A stretch of 29,329 nucleotides of DNA from a virus, in the IMG/VR virus record IMGVR_UViG_3300028800_000262, positions 1 to 29,329 of that record; one strand, written 5' to 3'. Every line of letters starts with the position of its first letter. Position 1 is the stretch's first letter. The translations under genes were made by a program, and so were the position numbers. Shown here in pieces: positions 12,974 through 21,368 of the stretch. The notes beneath the pieces are model-generated. The model worked only from the letters and a program-made list of their open reading frames with translations, had not been told where the DNA came from and did not search any database.

Positions 12974-14941
12974 GTGGCCGGCTCTGTGATTTCGGAGTAT
13001 CTTTTAAGTATCGGATGGGTCGTAGACCAGAACAGTCTCAAGAAGTTCAACGACGCCGTAGAGAAGACTGAGAAGACGGTCATGAAACTCGGCGTTGCGG
13101 TTGCTGCTGCTGCCGCTGCGGTTAGTGCGGCCGTCGTCAAAATCTCCGACGAGTTCGAAGACCTCTACTACGCCAGCCAGCGGCTGAACTCATCGGTCGA
13201 GAACATCACCGCGTTCGACTTCGCCGTCTCGCAAATGGGGGGCGACGCCAAGCAGGCCAGATCGGCTCTAGAGGCTGTGGCCAACTTCATGCGGAGCTAC
13301 CCGGCCGGCGAAAGCGTCATCGCCAAGCTAGGCGTGCAGACACGCGACGCCAATGGTGAACTGCGCCAGACCACGGACATCGTCAGCGACCTCGGCAAGC
13401 GCTTCGGCCAGATGCCCTACTACCTCGCCAAGGTCTATGCGCAGCTGCTCGGCATCAACGAGCAGACCCTCCAGGCCCTGATCCGCGACCCCGACCAGCT
13501 GAAGAAATTCGAGGAGCAGTCCAAGGCGATCTTCCGCAGCTTCGGCATCGACCAGCAGCAGGCGGCGAAGGCGTCGCACGACTTCATGGTGCAACTGCGA
13601 ACGCTGCTCGTCGTGTTCCTGGCCCTGGCCGACAAGGTCCTGCTGCGCTTCCAGCCGATCGGCGAGGTGATCATGGGAATCGTCACTGTCGTGGCCGATG
13701 CCATAGGCGCGGCGGATAAGGCGACGGGCGGCTGGTCGAGTTCGCTCGCCCTACTGTTCGGCATCCTGCTCCCGATAGGCGCGCTGTTCGGACCTATGGG
13801 GATCGCCATCGCGGCCGTCGTCGGGCTCGTCAGTGCGTTGATCGCGGGCGTCGTCACGCTGTTCCAGAACGTGGGGCCGCTCAAATCGGCACTCTCACAG
13901 CTGGTCGACGGCTTTGCCGATATCGTGAGCGCGTTGAAGCCTGTCATGGATGCCTTGGCTCCGCTGGTAAAGATTCTCGGGCCCATCCTTGTCGGCGTTC
14001 TCCAGGGGCTTGGATCGGCAATCGCGATCCTTGTCGGCGGCGCGATCACCACCCTGGCTAACATGCTCCATACTGTGGCGGACGCCATCCGCCTGATCAT
14101 CGACCTGCTGACGCTGAATTGGAAAAAGGCGTGGACCGACGCCAAGACGTTCGCGAGCGACACACTCAAGGATATCACCGGCCTATTCACTACGCTGGGG
14201 AAGGCCATCAGCGATGCCTTCTATCGGCTCACGCACCATGGACAGGCCCCTCCGTCGCCCGCCGGGGCCGCTGCGCCCAAAAGCGGTTCCAGAGCGCCCG
14301 TCGACACGACATTGCCGCCCACGCGCCCCCCTGGCGGCTATCAGGGCGTTCCTGGCCAAGGAGGCATTGGCGGACTTCCTGGCGCCCCGAACGCTCCTCG
14401 CTCGGTTCGCAACAACAACCCGGGCAACCTCATCGATCCACGAACCGGGGAGTTCCGGGTCTTCTCAAGTCCAGCCGCCGGTTCCGCCGCTATGGCCAAC
14501 CAGCTTCTTCGGGATTTCACGGTCCATGGCCTGCGCACCGTCAACGATCTGATCAATGATCCGCGCTGGGGATGGAGTCCTGAACGCGGGCGTGGAAACA
14601 CCCACGCCGGCACGATGAACTACATCGCCGCGGTCTCGCGCGCTTTGGGCGTCAGCGCCAACCAGCAGATCAACCTCAGCGACCCGCGCGTGCTGCAGAC
14701 GGTCATGGCCGCGATGGCGAGATTTGAAAGCGGCGGTCGCTGGACCTCTCCACTCGGCGCCGGGCTTGGATATGCCGGCTCTGGAGGCGGCGGCGGCGGC
14801 AATCGGACCGTGAATTTCAACGCCAAGACGGATATCCAGATCCATGGCGGGGATGCGCGCGCCACAGCGACGGCGGTCAAGACGGAAGAGGAGCGGGTTT
14901 ATGGTAATCTGCTCCGAAACCTGAAGCCGGCCGTCGTCTAG
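12974..14941 (+). CDS. tail tape measure protein with peptidoglycan-hydrolase-like domain
   Basis: GTG start; 655 residues. The N-terminus (SEYLLSIGWVVDQNSLKKFN, then an Ala-rich helix) and the long central helical/hydrophobic part (residues about 200-410, with several membrane-like segments) are typical of a tape measure protein. This protein sets tail length and enters the cell envelope at infection. Residues about 400-470 are a Pro/Gly-rich linker. Residues about 475-590 begin RSVRNNNPGNLIDPRTGEFR and contain MANQLLRDFTVHGLRTVNDL and MNYIAAVSRALGV, the layout of P5/structural-lysozyme-like muralytic domains. The end (TDIQIHGGDARATATAVKTE) resembles other tape measure C-termini. The length is modest for a tape measure and predicts a short contractile tail. 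Confidence 0.85.
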   Translation: MAGSVISEYLLSIGWVVDQNSLKKFNDAVEKTEKTVMKLGVAVAAAAAAVSAAVVKISDEFEDLYYASQRLNSSVENITAFDFAVSQMGGDAKQARSALEAVANFMRSYPAGESVIAKLGVQTRDANGELRQTTDIVSDLGKRFGQMPYYLAKVYAQLLGINEQTLQALIRDPDQLKKFEEQSKAIFRSFGIDQQQAAKASHDFMVQLRTLLVVFLALADKVLLRFQPIGEVIMGIVTVVADAIGAADKATGGWSSSLALLFGILLPIGALFGPMGIAIAAVVGLVSALIAGVVTLFQNVGPLKSALSQLVDGFADIVSALKPVMDALAPLVKILGPILVGVLQGLGSAIAILVGGAITTLANMLHTVADAIRLIIDLLTLNWKKAWTDAKTFASDTLKDITGLFTTLGKAISDAFYRLTHHGQAPPSPAGAAAPKSGSRAPVDTTLPPTRPPGGYQGVPGQGGIGGLPGAPNAPRSVRNNNPGNLIDPRTGEFRVFSSPAAGSAAMANQLLRDFTVHGLRTVNDLINDPRWGWSPERGRGNTHAGTMNYIAAVSRALGVSANQQINLSDPRVLQTVMAAMARFESGGRWTSPLGAGLGYAGSGGGGGGNRTVNFNAKTDIQIHGGDARATATAVKTEEERVYGNLLRNLKPAVV

Positions 14942-14953
14942 AGGGGGGCGCAC

Positions 14954-15541
14954 ATGGGAGTGGTTCCTGCCGGCCCTGCGGATCAAACGCAGAGCGGGCC
15001 CGTCTATTTCAAGCCGCAGCGCAACATCGGCGGCATCGTCATGGACGTGACGATCGAGGAAGTCGGCACCGACGACAACGTGATCACTGAGCACCCTGTC
15101 GAACAAGGGGCTCCGATCAGCGACCACGCCTACAACAAGCCCGTGCGCTTGGTGATCCGCGCCGGGGCTTCGAACTCCTCTGCGGCAGCCGATGGCGATC
15201 CATTCTATGCACAGGAGGTCTACGACAAGCTGCTGTCGCTGAAGCAATCGCTCGGCCTCTTCAACATCGTCACGGGCAAACGCAGCTATTCCAACATGCT
15301 GTTCGAATCGCTGGTCCAGACCACCGATCAGACCAGCGAATATGCCCTCGCGATCACGGCCAACTTCCGCGAGCTGATCCTTGTCCAGACCGAAGCGACA
15401 GCCGTTCCGCCAGTGGCTCAGCAGGCCCAGCCGCAATCCACCAATCCGCCGAGCGATCAGGGCAACCGTCAACTCACCCCGGCGCCCAATGCGAATCAGG
15501 GCGCCATCGCCTCGGCCCTTCCGGCAGGGACGGTCGTATGA
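14954..15541 (+). CDS. Dit-like distal tail/baseplate protein
   Basis: The product has 195 residues. The segments GIVMDVTIEEVGTDDNVITE, HPVEQGAPISDHAYNKPVRL and YDKLLSLKQSLGLFNIVTGK match the Dit-like proteins that follow tape measure genes in small contractile phages. They form the ring at the tail tip on which the baseplate assembles. The last 50 residues are Pro/Gln/Asn-rich and probably flexible. The ATG is preceded by GAGGGGGG. The stop overlaps the next start (ATGA), so the baseplate genes are translationally coupled from here to 17930. Confidence 0.8.
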   Translation: MGVVPAGPADQTQSGPVYFKPQRNIGGIVMDVTIEEVGTDDNVITEHPVEQGAPISDHAYNKPVRLVIRAGASNSSAAADGDPFYAQEVYDKLLSLKQSLGLFNIVTGKRSYSNMLFESLVQTTDQTSEYALAITANFRELILVQTEATAVPPVAQQAQPQSTNPPSDQGNRQLTPAPNANQGAIASALPAGTVV

Positions 15542-15876
15542 GCGGCTATCAGGTCTTCGAAATCCCGACCTCGCCTCAGGCGCAGACGCTCCGCATCAAC
15601 CTCGGTGGCACGTTCTATCGCCTGACGCTGAAATGGGCGGACGTGATCGAGGGAGGCTGGGTCCTCGACATCGATGATGATTCGAACGCTCCGATCATCA
15701 ATGGGATTCCGCTGGTGACTGGAGCCGACCTCCTGGCTCAATACAAGCACCTTGGCATCCTGGGATCGCTGATCGTCCAGACCGACCACGCGCCGGACGC
15801 CACGCCGACTTATGGCAATCTCGGCGTGACCTCGCACCTCTACTATCTGCCTCCGCAAGCCGCGCCGGTGAGCTGA
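15538..15876 (+). CDS. baseplate plug protein (Pam3 gp18-like)
   Basis: The 112-residue protein is beta-rich (QVFEIPTSPQAQTLRINLGG, TFYRLTLKWADVIEGGWVLD) with SNAPIINGIPLVTGADLLAQ. This is the signature of the small plug proteins that close the tail tube in Pam3-type phages. It sits between the Dit-like and hub genes, as expected, with 4-base and 1-base overlaps on its two sides. No catalytic features are seen. Confidence 0.75.
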   Translation: MSGYQVFEIPTSPQAQTLRINLGGTFYRLTLKWADVIEGGWVLDIDDDSNAPIINGIPLVTGADLLAQYKHLGILGSLIVQTDHAPDATPTYGNLGVTSHLYYLPPQAAPVS

Positions 15877-16802
15877 TGGGCCAGCCGCTCTATCTGCGGA
15901 AGATTTCACTGATCACCTCCAACGCACAAGAGGCGATCGACTTCACCGAGTTCAAGATCGTGTTCAAGGTGAAGCAGTGGGATTTGCAGACGCCCAACAA
16001 CCTGTTCGCCCGGGTCTATAACGTGGCGCCTCAGACGATCCAGCGGGTCAATGCAGAGTTCACCCGCGTCACCCTCTCTGCCGGCTACCAAAAGGCGCAG
16101 TTCGGCACGATCTTTGACGGCACGATCGTTCAGACCAAGAGCGGACGCGAGAACGCCACCGACACCTATCTCGACATCATCGCCGCGGATGGCGACATGG
16201 CCGCCAACTTCGCTACCATCAACCAGACCCTCGCGGCCGGTTCGAAGCCCAATGATCGGATTGGCGCGGCGGCCCAAGCCATGCAGGGATCAGGCGTCAC
16301 CGCCGGACAGATATCGGATCTCGGCGGCAATCCCCTGCCGCGAGGCCGGGTCATGTTCGGCCTGGCTCGCGATCCGCTCAGGACCATCGCTCAGGATCAG
16401 CAAGTCAACTGGACGGTTCAGAATCAGCAACTCAACGTCTTCCCGATCACAGGTTTCCTACCGAGCGATGCGATCGTGCTCACCTCATCCACTGGCCTGA
16501 TCGGCATTCCAGAACAGACCCAAGAGGGAATCAAGATCAGGAGCCTACTCAACGCTCAAATCAGGGCTGGGCAGAGGGTTCAGGTCGACAACGCTTCGAT
16601 CAACCGCTTCCAGCTCGCGGTCGATATCTACGGCCAGGTCAACAATGCGATCTTGCCTCGCGTGGCCGAGGACGGCTTCTATCGCGTCGTGGTGGCGGAG
16701 CACTCCGGCGACAGCAGGGGCAATGACTGGTACACCGACATGATCTGCATCGCCATGGACGACGCTGTCACGCCAGGGCTGGCAACCAGGGCCTACAGTT
16801 AG
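15876..16802 (+). CDS. baseplate hub protein (gpD/gp27-like)
   Basis: The 308-residue protein follows the plug gene (TGATG overlap). It starts with LYLRKISLITSNAQEAIDFT and FKIVFKVKQWDLQTPNNLFA, typical of hub subunits whose first tube-like domain continues the tail tube. Further segments include VTLSAGYQKAQFGTIFDGTI, TYLDIIAADGD and a final DGFYRVVVAEHSGDSRGNDW. This pattern is common to P2 gpD/T4 gp27-like hubs. It forms the trimeric hub that carries the spike encoded by the next gene. Confidence 0.8.
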   Translation: MGQPLYLRKISLITSNAQEAIDFTEFKIVFKVKQWDLQTPNNLFARVYNVAPQTIQRVNAEFTRVTLSAGYQKAQFGTIFDGTIVQTKSGRENATDTYLDIIAADGDMAANFATINQTLAAGSKPNDRIGAAAQAMQGSGVTAGQISDLGGNPLPRGRVMFGLARDPLRTIAQDQQVNWTVQNQQLNVFPITGFLPSDAIVLTSSTGLIGIPEQTQEGIKIRSLLNAQIRAGQRVQVDNASINRFQLAVDIYGQVNNAILPRVAEDGFYRVVVAEHSGDSRGNDWYTDMICIAMDDAVTPGLATRAYS

Positions 16803-16827
16803 GGCCTGAGGCTTTCGGGGGCGAGTT

Positions 16828-17514
16828 TTGGATCAGCGCGAACGGAGTAACGATCTCGAGGAAGTTCTCCGCGTGGTGCAGGACTCCACGCGCGCTCAGA
16901 TTTGGTGCGGCGGTCCCGGTATCATCCAAAGCTTCGACCGGGCTAAGATGACGGCCACGGTCCAGCCAGCGATTATGGCTAAGGTGCTGAACCCAGCCGG
17001 TGTCTGGACCGATACGGCCCTTCCTCTTCTGGTCGACTGTCCAGTTCAATTTCCCAGCGGGGGCGGCTGCATTCTGACCTTTGACGTGGCCAAGGACGAT
17101 GAGTGTTGGATCAACATCGCTGACCGCTGCATCGACGCATGGTGGCAGTCGGGCGGAGTCCAGCCTCAGGCCGAGATGCGGATGCATGACCTCAGCGATG
17201 GCTGCGTCTTCGTGGGTCAGCGAAGCCAGCCGAACGTGTTGCCAAGCGGTGTGACTGCGGGCGCCGCAGTCCTGCAAAGCAACGACGGCTCGACCTTCCT
17301 CGCCCTCAACCCGACCGCCCAAACGGTTGATATCACCGCCCCCGGCGGGTCGACGATCACTGCCGACGTGTCGATCGTCGGAACGCTGCACGTCACCGGC
17401 CAGATCACGTCCGATACCGATGTGGTCGCGGGGTCGGATAGCATCTCGCTGGTCAACCACGTCCACACTGACGTGCAGGTCGGCCTCAGCGACACTGGAC
17501 CGGCGACAGGCTGA
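16828..17514 (+). CDS. membrane-puncturing spike protein (Gp138-type)
   Basis: A TTG start (16828) gives 228 residues. The N-terminal OB-like domain (PGIIQSFDRAKMTATVQPAI, LLVDCPVQFPSGGGCILTFD) matches the Gp138 N-terminal domain. The C-terminal half is a repeated beta-helix with short turns (TVDITAPGGSTITADVSIVG). It ends near residue 210 in NHVHTDVQVG followed by TGPATG, the His-x-His apex known in phage spikes to bind an iron ion at the tip. The trimer pierces the outer membrane. The start choice rests on family length, as no ATG is available before the domain. Confidence 0.85.
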   Translation: MDQRERSNDLEEVLRVVQDSTRAQIWCGGPGIIQSFDRAKMTATVQPAIMAKVLNPAGVWTDTALPLLVDCPVQFPSGGGCILTFDVAKDDECWINIADRCIDAWWQSGGVQPQAEMRMHDLSDGCVFVGQRSQPNVLPSGVTAGAAVLQSNDGSTFLALNPTAQTVDITAPGGSTITADVSIVGTLHVTGQITSDTDVVAGSDSISLVNHVHTDVQVGLSDTGPATG

Positions 17515-17930
17515 TGAGAGTTCTCAAGCAGGATCCAATTACCGGCGACATGATCTTCGGTAGTGGGAATGACTTTTATGTCAATTCCCCCGAGGGCGTG
17601 GCGCAATGCGTCCTGACCGCCTTGAGGCTGCTTCAGGGCGAGTGGTTCCTGAACCTCCTCGCCGGCCTGCCGCTCTCGACCGAAATCCTGGGCTACGGAA
17701 CCGCCTCGACCTATGACCCGGCGATCAAGGCCGTGATCCTCGGCGTCGAGGGCGTGACGGAGATCGTGTCCTATTCCAGTGTGGTCGAGAATCGCAAGCT
17801 GATCGTGTCCGGCGTGCAGGTCATGACCCTCTACAGCGAGCAACCCGTCGCCATCGGTGGTATAGGGTTCGATCTGGCTCAGACTGCGGTCTGGGGCGGC
17901 TTCAATTGGGGGGAGGCCGAGCTTGGCTAA
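17514..17930 (+). CDS. baseplate wedge/sheath initiator protein (gp25/gpW-like)
   Basis: The 138-residue protein carries the gp25-like pattern: ITGDMIFGSGNDFYVNSPEG, AQCVLTALRLLQGEWFLNLL, AGLPLSTEILGYG and AVILGVEGVTEIVSYSSVVE. The ExR-type motif seen in gp25 proteins is probably represented by VVENRKL. It starts sheath polymerisation and links the wedge to the tube. Its end overlaps the next gene by 8 bases, and that next gene is a fibre-like one rather than the gpJ-like wedge gene normally found here. Confidence 0.85.
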   Translation: MRVLKQDPITGDMIFGSGNDFYVNSPEGVAQCVLTALRLLQGEWFLNLLAGLPLSTEILGYGTASTYDPAIKAVILGVEGVTEIVSYSSVVENRKLIVSGVQVMTLYSEQPVAIGGIGFDLAQTAVWGGFNWGEAELG

Positions 17931-19458
17931 GCTACTTCGCATTGCCCTGGCGGCGCTGGTCCTGGCGGCGTTCTCCCTCCCGTTGTCCATGATGGGAGTA
18001 CGCCCCGCCGCGGCGCAGACCTCGTGCGGCTTCCAGACCGGCCAAGTCGCGACCGCTTACGGCATCAACATTTGCTCCGTGGGGAAACTGGACTACGGAG
18101 CCTGGGGCGGCGCGCTGTCCGGCATTGGCCTCTCTCCGCAGCTTGCGACCGGACTCACCATCAATTCGCCGATTCTGAACACGCCGTCGATCTCAACCCC
18201 GACGATCAGCGGCGGCACGCTGACCAACCCGTCCCTGGTCAACCCAACGCTAACGGGCGCGTCCATCTCCGGCGGCACGCTCAACAATAGCACGATCGGC
18301 GGCGTCACCCCCGCAGCGGGTTCATTCACCGCGCTCACCGATACCGGGATTACGGGCTCGACTCAGTGCCTGCATGCAAACTCAGCCGGCGTTATCACAG
18401 GAACCGGGGCTGACTGCCCAGTCACTGGCTCAGTGGTGACGAGCTTCAATTCGCGCGGTGGCGTCGTTGTACCCGCCTCGGGCGACTATACCGCAGCACA
18501 AGTCACCAATGCGGCGGACAAGACGTCGGCGAACACGTTCACGACCGGCGCACAGAGCATGCTGGCCGAAGTCATCAATGGCGCGGCTGGCAGCGGCTAT
18601 GTCGAGTTCGACAATCAGTCGGTCGCCCCGGCTTCGCCAGCGAGCACCAACTTCCGGGTGTTTTCCAGTTCGGGTCACTTTGCATGGGTCGGCGCCAGCG
18701 GCTACGTGAAGACGTTCGACGGTTCGGCGCTCACTGCGAGTCGTACCTACAGCCTGCCCGATTTGGCTGGCACGCTGACTGTGCTTGGCAACACCACAAC
18801 CGGATCAGGCTCAACCCTGGTGCTCGGAACTGGCGCGGCCATCGGAACGCCAGCGATTTCCGGCGGGACGATCAACAATGCGGTCATCGGCGGCGTCACT
18901 CCGGCAGCAGCCACCTTTAGCTCGATCACCGATACGGGCATCACCGGCTCGACTCAGTGCCTTGAGGTCAATTCCTCGGGAGCTCTTGTGGGCTTCGGGG
19001 CCGGGTGTGCAGGCGGCGCGAGCGGCGGCAAGCAGGGAACGTGGACGCCTACGTTCAGCTTCACGACGCCGGGAAATCTCTCCGTCAGCTACAACGCCGG
19101 CCGATTCGGAACCTACACCTGCGTCAACGTCACGGGCGGCGCCTTGGTCGAGGTCGAGGCGCACATAACGGCCAGCACCTTCACCTTCACGACGGCCTCC
19201 GGAACGTTCATCATGGGCTCCCTGCCCTATGCGATGACCAACACGAGCCTTGGCCCGGGCGGAACGATCACGAACACCAACGGAAACGTGACGTGGACGG
19301 GCGCTCCACGCCTGCAAGTCAACGACAGCACTCACTTCACGATCAACAATCTCGCGAGCGGATCGTCCGGCGCCAACTGGACAACAGCCAACTTCACTAC
19401 CGGCAGTCCGCCCACGATCGACTTCACTGCGACCTATCAGACCGCGTCGAGCTGCTGA
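17923..19458 (+). CDS. fibre-like protein with Sec signal peptide, between wedge genes
   Basis: A TTG start with GGGGGAGG at 6-base spacing gives 511 residues. Residues 1-31 are a textbook signal peptide: basic AKLLR, a hydrophobic core IALAALVLAAFSLPLSMMGV, and a cleavage motif PAAA before QTS. The mature part has fibre character: a TPSISTPTISGGTLTNPSL repeat region and two copies of a 41-residue module (18295-18417 and 18886-19008). A variable C-terminal beta domain begins near GGKQGTWTPTFSFTTPG. It has eight cysteines, an even number, and none in the signal. Its N-terminal mature part resembles that of the gene at 21368. It probably encodes a receptor-binding or decoration protein, but why it carries an export signal is unclear. 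Confidence 0.78.
   Translation: MAKLLRIALAALVLAAFSLPLSMMGVRPAAAQTSCGFQTGQVATAYGINICSVGKLDYGAWGGALSGIGLSPQLATGLTINSPILNTPSISTPTISGGTLTNPSLVNPTLTGASISGGTLNNSTIGGVTPAAGSFTALTDTGITGSTQCLHANSAGVITGTGADCPVTGSVVTSFNSRGGVVVPASGDYTAAQVTNAADKTSANTFTTGAQSMLAEVINGAAGSGYVEFDNQSVAPASPASTNFRVFSSSGHFAWVGASGYVKTFDGSALTASRTYSLPDLAGTLTVLGNTTTGSGSTLVLGTGAAIGTPAISGGTINNAVIGGVTPAAATFSSITDTGITGSTQCLEVNSSGALVGFGAGCAGGASGGKQGTWTPTFSFTTPGNLSVSYNAGRFGTYTCVNVTGGALVEVEAHITASTFTFTTASGTFIMGSLPYAMTNTSLGPGGTITNTNGNVTWTGAPRLQVNDSTHFTINNLASGSSGANWTTANFTTGSPPTIDFTATYQTASSC
18295..18417 (+). repeat. 41-codon fibre module, copy 1
   Basis: A 123-base module encodes IGGVTPAAGSFTALTDTGIT, then GSTQCLHANSAG, and ends in ADC. Two other copies of exactly the same length lie at 18886-19008 and 21647-21769. 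The strongest DNA conservation is around GGCTCGACTCAGTGCCT. Each copy carries two cysteines, one near the middle and one as the last residue. Confidence 0.8.
18886..19008 (+). repeat. 41-codon fibre module, copy 2
   Basis: Second copy of the 123-base module in the same gene, encoding IGGVTPAAATFSSITDTGIT, then GSTQCLEVNSSG and ending in AGC. It shares GGCTCGACTCAGTGCCT exactly with copy 1. The invariant length without insertions implies a folded unit. Confidence 0.8.
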
Positions 19459-20643
19459 ATGGCCGTTATCCCACTTGCCTCGATCGCATGCACGATTGAC
19501 GCCAGCGGCATCTCTGCGCCGCCATATGCCGATATCTTGGATACGCTCACAGCGCAGTTCCAGGCCATCTTCGGCTCCGATGCGGTGCTGACCCCGGACA
19601 CGCAGCCGGGCCAATGGCTCGCGATCCTGGCCAAGGCGCAGGACTCGTCCAACGCTGCGATGATCCTCGCCTTCAACAATCAGTCGCCCTCGACGGCGGT
19701 CGGTAATGGCCTGTCGTCGGTCGTGAAGATCAACGGGATCAAGCGCGAGAGCCCGTCCAACTCCACGTCCGAGCAACTGATCGTGGGCGAGGCCTTCACC
19801 CCGATTGTCAACGGCATGGTGGGTGATGGCGCGAACACATGGGCGCTGCCGGCCAGCGTCATCATTCCGTTCGGTGGATCGATCACCGTCACCGCGACCT
19901 GCATGACCACAGGCGCGATCCAGGCCGCAGCGGATACGATCACGCGCATCCTGACGCCTACGCGAGGATGGCAGAGCACGAACAATGCATCTGCGGCTAC
20001 AGTAGGCGCGCCGGTCGAGGCCGACCCCCAACTGCGCCAGCGGCAGACGACATCGACTGCACTCCCGTCCAAATCGATTTTCGACGGGACTGTCGGGGCA
20101 GTCGAGAATCTGCCGGGCGTGACCAAGGTCCAGCCCTACGAAAACGACACGGGAACGACTGACGGAAACGGTATCCCGGCTCACTCGATCGCCTTCGTGG
20201 TCGAGGGCGGCGACGATACCCAGATCGCCCAGACCATCCTCCTGAAGAAGGGTCCCGGCTGCCGCACCTATGGCTCGACGGCCGTCGTCGTGTTGGATGT
20301 GAACGGGATCGAGAAAACGATCTATTTCTCGCGGCCCGTGATCCAGACCATCGGCGTGCAGGTCAACATGACCGCCCTGGCCAACTTCGTCTCCACCAGC
20401 GAAGCGAATGTGCAGGCGGATGTCTCGGCATTCATCAATGCCCTGATGATCGGCCAAGAGGTCTATCTGACGCAACTCTATGCGCCAGCTCTTCGCACCG
20501 GACAGCTTGACTACGGCACGTTCAACGTCACCGACATACAGATCAAGCTGAACAGCGGCTCATTCGGCCACGCCAATATCCCGGTGGGTTACAACGGCCA
20601 GGCGACCTGCACGCCCGCCGGTGTGACGATCATCCTGTCGTGA
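19459..20643 (+). CDS. baseplate wedge protein, gpJ-like
   Basis: The product has 394 residues and begins directly after the previous stop. The segments ADILDTLTAQFQAIFGSDAV, TPDTQPGQWLAILAKAQDSS, KINGIKRESPSNSTSEQLIV, TPTRGWQSTNNASAATVGAP and GAVENLPGVTKVQPYENDTG are the standard baseplate J pattern. DGNGIPAHSIAFVVEGGDD, also typical, follows. The protein forms the wedge arms around the hub and triggers contraction. The stop overlaps the next start (GTGA). Confidence 0.9.
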   Translation: MAVIPLASIACTIDASGISAPPYADILDTLTAQFQAIFGSDAVLTPDTQPGQWLAILAKAQDSSNAAMILAFNNQSPSTAVGNGLSSVVKINGIKRESPSNSTSEQLIVGEAFTPIVNGMVGDGANTWALPASVIIPFGGSITVTATCMTTGAIQAAADTITRILTPTRGWQSTNNASAATVGAPVEADPQLRQRQTTSTALPSKSIFDGTVGAVENLPGVTKVQPYENDTGTTDGNGIPAHSIAFVVEGGDDTQIAQTILLKKGPGCRTYGSTAVVVLDVNGIEKTIYFSRPVIQTIGVQVNMTALANFVSTSEANVQADVSAFINALMIGQEVYLTQLYAPALRTGQLDYGTFNVTDIQIKLNSGSFGHANIPVGYNGQATCTPAGVTIILS

Positions 20644-21368
20644 GCGCCGATCTGACGCCGTGGCTGTCGCTGGTCACGTCAGAACATGCCGGGGCGACGC
20701 GCTTCATCGCTGCGCTCTCCGCATCGATCCAGGGCCTCGCGGACCAGCGCATCAACTGTCTGGCGCTGCCGGGATATTTCGACCTCGATCTAGCCGAGGG
20801 GCAACAGCTCGACGTGATCGGCGAGTGGGTCGGCGTGAACCGCGAGCTCGAGCAGCCGCTTCCGAATGTCTACTTCTCCTTCGACACCCCCGGCCTGGGC
20901 TTCGATGTCGGCGTTTGGTTCAGCCCATACGATCCGACCGAAGGTCTCGTGAACCTTCCGGACGCGTTCTATAAGCCGGCCATCAGGTCCAAGATCCAGG
21001 CCAACCATTGGGACGGCTTGATCGATTCCGCAGTCTCAGCGCTCGAGTTGGTCCTAAGGCCCTACGGCCTGGGCTGCTTCATCAACGACCACATGGATAT
21101 GAGCATGACGGTCGGAGTCTATGGCGGCCTGGTGCCGAACTGGATTTCCGGCCTCTTGGTCCAGAATAAGCTCTCGTTCAAGCCGGAGGGCGTCCACGTC
21201 AACTACGTGACGCCGAGCGTTCCTGGCGCCCCCCTTTTCGGCTTCGACATGGAGACGGCAGTGATCTCCGGCTTTGACCGGGGTAGTTGGCCCATCGATC
21301 TTGGCGTAGTTTACGCGGGCTCCGGCTCGGGCTTTGGCATTTTTTCCTTCGGGGGATCGTCGTTCTAA
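20640..21368 (+). CDS. DUF2612 baseplate protein (gpI-like position)
   Basis: GTG start; 242 residues. It matches the DUF2612 family: an N-terminal helical part with ASIQGLADQRINCLALPGYF and DLDLAEGQQLDVIGEWVGVN, then GVWFSPYDPTEGLVNLPDAF, YKPAIRSKIQANHWDGLIDS, and a beta-rich end (LVQNKLSFKPEGVHVNYVTP). It occupies the gpI-like slot after gpJ and probably links the wedge to the fibres. The C-terminal 40 residues, rich in Gly and Phe (SGSGFGIFSFGGSSF), may be the fibre-docking tail. Its TAA overlaps the following ATG (TAATG). Confidence 0.83.
   Translation: MSADLTPWLSLVTSEHAGATRFIAALSASIQGLADQRINCLALPGYFDLDLAEGQQLDVIGEWVGVNRELEQPLPNVYFSFDTPGLGFDVGVWFSPYDPTEGLVNLPDAFYKPAIRSKIQANHWDGLIDSAVSALELVLRPYGLGCFINDHMDMSMTVGVYGGLVPNWISGLLVQNKLSFKPEGVHVNYVTPSVPGAPLFGFDMETAVISGFDRGSWPIDLGVVYAGSGSGFGIFSFGGSSF

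Noticed and set aside
18811-20475. Minus-strand open frame of 554 codons opposite the fibre-like and gpJ-like genes
   Set aside because: It is antisense to well-supported genes, has Arg-rich composition and no recognisable domains. It is a shadow of GC-rich codon usage.
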